Assembly: GCA_021851465.1 (NCBI GenBank)
Contig: JAJZDL010000134.1
Span: forward strand, 1 to 7,899
Direction: 5' to 3'
DNA from: Acidobacteriota bacterium
GTDB taxonomy: Bacteria; Acidobacteriota; Terriglobia; Terriglobales; Acidobacteriaceae
Length of the DNA stretch: 7,899 nucleotides
Position 1 is the stretch's first letter; the number at the start of each line of letters is the position of its first letter. The position numbers were made by a program, and so were the translations under genes. This document shows positions 6,115 to 7,899 of the stretch, piece by piece. The notes below the pieces were generated by a model. The model saw only the letters and a program-made list of their open reading frames with translations. It did no database searches and was not told the DNA's origin.

Positions 6115-7515
6115 ATGTCGTCATTTTTGCTGTCTAAAGCGCAGGTCAAATTCACCGTCTCTCTTCTCACGCTCGCTGTCGCATCGCTGCTTGCCGCGGG
6201 CTGCGGCTCGACCACCGCTACCACGGCCACTGGCCCCGCGGGCCCTGCCTTCGTCGTCGGCACGGACGCGCCCATGGCCAGCGTCACCTCCTTTGCCGTC
6301 GAGGTGCAGAGCGTAGACGCCATCGACGCGAACGGAAACAGCGTGCCGCTGGTGAGCGGTTCGCCCACAGTCGATTTTGCCCGCTTCAACGGACTGCAGA
6401 CGCTGCTCGACATGAACGACGTCCCAGTCGGCACCTACACCAACGTCCAGATTGCCCTCGGCCCCGCCACGCTCGGCTACTTGAACGCCTCATCCGGCTC
6501 TGCGCCAACCATCCAGACCGAAGCGGCAACTCTCTCAACCTCCACCGTCAACATTGCGCTCCCATCGCCCCTGGTCGTCACCCAGGCGCAGCCGGTCGGG
6601 TTGCGCGTGGACTTCGATCTGCGCAAGTCGATCCAGGTCGATAGCAACGGCAACATCACCGGCCAGGTGACGCCAACCTTCAACGTCGCTGCAGTCGGCA
6701 TCGCAGACTCCGGCGCCTACATCGACGAGTTCGACGCGGCCGTCGTCAGCGTCAACGCCAGCGCGCAGTCCTTCGTCATCCAAGGCCCACACGGGCGCAA
6801 CTTCACCGTCAACGTCACTGGCAGCACAGAATGGAACAGCGGCGACAGCCTCAGCTCGCTCACCACCAGCAGCATCGTGCAGGTCTCCGGCATGCTCGAC
6901 AGAGCAGACGCCACTTTGGACGCGGATGAGGTTGGTATCCTCTCGCAGAACGGCTTCTTCGCCTCCGGCCAGGTCACCTACGTCACACCTGCCACGGGAA
7001 CCGCAACCAGCTTCGACCTGTATGTGCGCGGCCTTCTGCCCACCACTACGGGCCTCTCGCTCGGCCAGATCGCGCAGATCGATCTCACCGGCTCCGAGAA
7101 GTTCTTCATCTACCGGATGCACAATCCGATCACCCAGTTCCTCTTCAATCCCGACGCACTGCTTGCCGGACAGAGCGTCGCCGTCGGCGGGCCGGCAACG
7201 GGCGCAGTCAACGCGAAAGCGGTCAGCGTCAACCGCGTCGTGCTGCGCCAGTGGGGCTTCAACGGGACCGTCGTTGCAGGTTCACTCAACCCGTCAAGCC
7301 GGACCTTCCAGATGCAGATCGACGGCTTCGCCGGCGTGCTGGTCCCACAGACAGTGACCGTCTACGTCGCGGACGACTCGACCTTCCGCGAAGGCTTCAC
7401 AGGGTTCGACAGCATCGCAACCGGCACCAATGTGCGCGCGGTCGGTCTGTTGCTCAAGGACCCCGTCTCCGGCAATACTGTGCTCCTCGCCCACTATGTG
7501 GATGCACTCAACTGA
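6115..7515 (+). CDS. DUF4382/DUF5666-type exported lipoprotein
   Basis: This 466-residue protein starts with a signal peptide: a short charged N-terminus, a hydrophobic stretch at about residues 13-28, and the lipobox-like LAAGC with Cys30. It should therefore be anchored in a membrane as a lipoprotein. A Ser/Thr/Ala/Gly-rich linker follows. Residues about 45-195 resemble DUF4382: VVGTDAP near the start, then VEVQSVDAID, TVDFARFNGLQTLL and VPVGTYTNVQIAL. Residues about 205-465 have the repeated beta-strand style of DUF5666: VVSVNASAQSFVIQG, TEWN, IVQVSGMLD, then LDADEVGIL, with similar blocks after it. Such proteins are frequent in acidobacteria and have no known biochemical role; an extracellular beta-sandwich or binding function is only a guess. 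No enzyme motif is seen. GGGAG precedes the start, the gene stands alone, and a strong terminator follows. Confidence 0.85.
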   Translation: MSSFLLSKAQVKFTVSLLTLAVASLLAAGCGSTTATTATGPAGPAFVVGTDAPMASVTSFAVEVQSVDAIDANGNSVPLVSGSPTVDFARFNGLQTLLDMNDVPVGTYTNVQIALGPATLGYLNASSGSAPTIQTEAATLSTSTVNIALPSPLVVTQAQPVGLRVDFDLRKSIQVDSNGNITGQVTPTFNVAAVGIADSGAYIDEFDAAVVSVNASAQSFVIQGPHGRNFTVNVTGSTEWNSGDSLSSLTTSSIVQVSGMLDRADATLDADEVGILSQNGFFASGQVTYVTPATGTATSFDLYVRGLLPTTTGLSLGQIAQIDLTGSEKFFIYRMHNPITQFLFNPDALLAGQSVAVGGPATGAVNAKAVSVNRVVLRQWGFNGTVVAGSLNPSSRTFQMQIDGFAGVLVPQTVTVYVADDSTFREGFTGFDSIATGTNVRAVGLLLKDPVSGNTVLLAHYVDALN

Positions 7516-7527
7516 GCAACGCGCCGG

Positions 7528-7547
7528 CGGTTGCAACCCAGCAACCG
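7528..7547 (+). other. Short hairpin just after the lipoprotein stop
   Basis: CGGTTGC and GCAACCG form a perfect 7-bp stem with the loop AACCCA, 12 bases after the stop codon and ahead of the main terminator. There is no T-run, so it may only protect the 3' end of the message. Confidence 0.4.
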
Positions 7548-7568
7548 TCCAGCGTGGCGCCTTCTGCC

Positions 7569-7608
7569 AAACCGCCGGAACCGGAGTATCGGTCCCGGCG
7601 GTTTCTTT
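7569..7608 (+). terminator. Intrinsic terminator of the lipoprotein gene
   Basis: AAACCGCCGG and CCGGCGGTTT form a perfect 10-bp stem. It is continued inward by ACCG/CGGT around the loop GAGTAT, with one mismatched pair between the two helices. TTTCTTT follows the GC-rich part. With the A-run on the 5' side it may also stop transcription coming from the opposite strand, which suits the convergent gene on the right. Confidence 0.85.
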
Positions 7609-7632
7609 GCTCACTGAATCGCCAAGCCTAAC

Positions 7633-7752
7633 GCATTTTCACCAATTTGTGTAGAGGTAAATGAATTGTCATTCTGGCCCTGAGCTTGTCGAAGGGGAAG
7701 AATCCCCGCATCTTGTTCGACCCGCAACACTCTACACCATCGGTGAAAACGC
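7633..7752. repeat. Inverted-repeat-bounded dispersed repeat (MITE/REP-like)
   Basis: The ends are imperfect inverted repeats of 23-24 bp. The left end, 7633-7656, starts GCATTTTCACC and ends TGTGTAGAG. The right end, 7730-7752, read on the minus strand, starts GCGTTTTCACC and ends GGTGTAGAG. Between them lies GTCATTCTGG, then the palindrome-like CCCTGAGCTTGTCGAAGGGG (7678-7697), then GGGGA-AGAA-TCCCC (7694-7707). The core resembles, from memory, a dispersed repeat common in intergenic regions of acidobacteria and other GC-rich genomes. There is no coding capacity, so any movement would need a transposase supplied elsewhere. Confidence 0.65.
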
Positions 7753-7815
7753 CTTAAATCCATCGGCGCGGCTCTCGCCTCCCAAAGCGGGGGCCTGCGG
7801 CGTGCTCCTGCGCGA

Positions 7816-7899
7816 TCAGATGTGAAAGAGAAAGAAGATCCCCAGACCGGTCAGCGCAAGTCCATACCATCGCTCCAGCCGCGCCGCGCGCGTCTTGAT
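7816..7899 (-). CDS. C-terminus of a probable membrane protein (partial)
   Basis: Reading in from the right edge on the minus strand, 27 codons precede a TGA at 7816-7818. They spell a basic segment, IKTRAARLERW, followed by the hydrophobic YGLALTGLGIFFLFHI. This is a typical last transmembrane helix with positively charged residues on its cytoplasmic side. The 5' part lies outside the window, so family and function cannot be given. It is convergent with the lipoprotein gene, with the dispersed repeat between them. The open frame is short, so a chance reading remains possible, but the amphipathic-then-hydrophobic pattern ending in a stop is convincing. Confidence 0.55.
   Translation of the reverse strand: MKTRAARLERWYGLALTGLGIFFLFHI

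Noticed and set aside
5858..6316. Plus-strand open frame (152 residues) across the spacer into the lipoprotein gene
   Set aside because: No ribosome binding site or motif, Ser/Arg/Pro-rich, and it overlaps the well-supported lipoprotein start in another frame.
6535..7122. Minus-strand open frame (195 residues) inside the lipoprotein gene
   Set aside because: Antisense shadow; the plus-strand protein has a signal peptide, domain-like repeats and a terminator.
7678..7707. CRISPR repeat or tRNA-like structure
   Set aside because: Only one copy with no spacers, and no cloverleaf or CCA end. It fits a dispersed palindromic repeat.

Overview
The window looks like chromosome from a GC-rich Gram-negative bacterium, most likely an acidobacterium of the Terriglobia type. 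The grounds are the base composition, a lipoprotein combining DUF4382- and DUF5666-like regions, and a dispersed GTCATTCTG/GAAGAATCCC palindromic repeat. This assignment is an inference from style; no rRNA or marker gene is present.

Positions 1-4704 hold a tightly packed minus-strand operon. In transcription order it encodes a HpcH/HpaI-type aldolase, a short-chain dehydrogenase, a 3-dehydroquinate-synthase-like sugar phosphate cyclase, an acetolactate-synthase-like ThDP enzyme, and then wreckage. The junctions are TGATG, a ~17-nt overlap, ATGA and a 17-nt gap, so the genes are probably translationally coupled. The wreckage is the first ~80 codons of an NAD-dependent epimerase/dehydratase with an in-frame amber codon, joined out of frame to the middle of a NeuB/SpsE-type sialic-acid-synthase-family gene that runs off the left edge.

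A ~300-bp, relatively AT-rich divergent spacer (4705-5008) separates this operon from a plus-strand rfbF gene (glucose-1-phosphate cytidylyltransferase, 5009-5779). Together the genes look like part of a surface-polysaccharide (O-antigen or capsule) locus. RfbF would make CDP-glucose. The cyclase, aldolase, ThDP enzyme and reductase would build or extend an unusual branched, higher-carbon or carbocyclic sugar. The exact product cannot be read from the sequence, and this set is the part of the window most likely to be an undescribed pathway.

The right part is unrelated. It holds an A/T-cored hairpin after rfbF, a 335-bp spacer, one exported lipoprotein gene (6115-7515) with a strong terminator, and a ~120-bp inverted-repeat-bounded dispersed repeat (7633-7752). 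At the right edge is the 3' end of a convergent minus-strand gene, apparently for a membrane protein.
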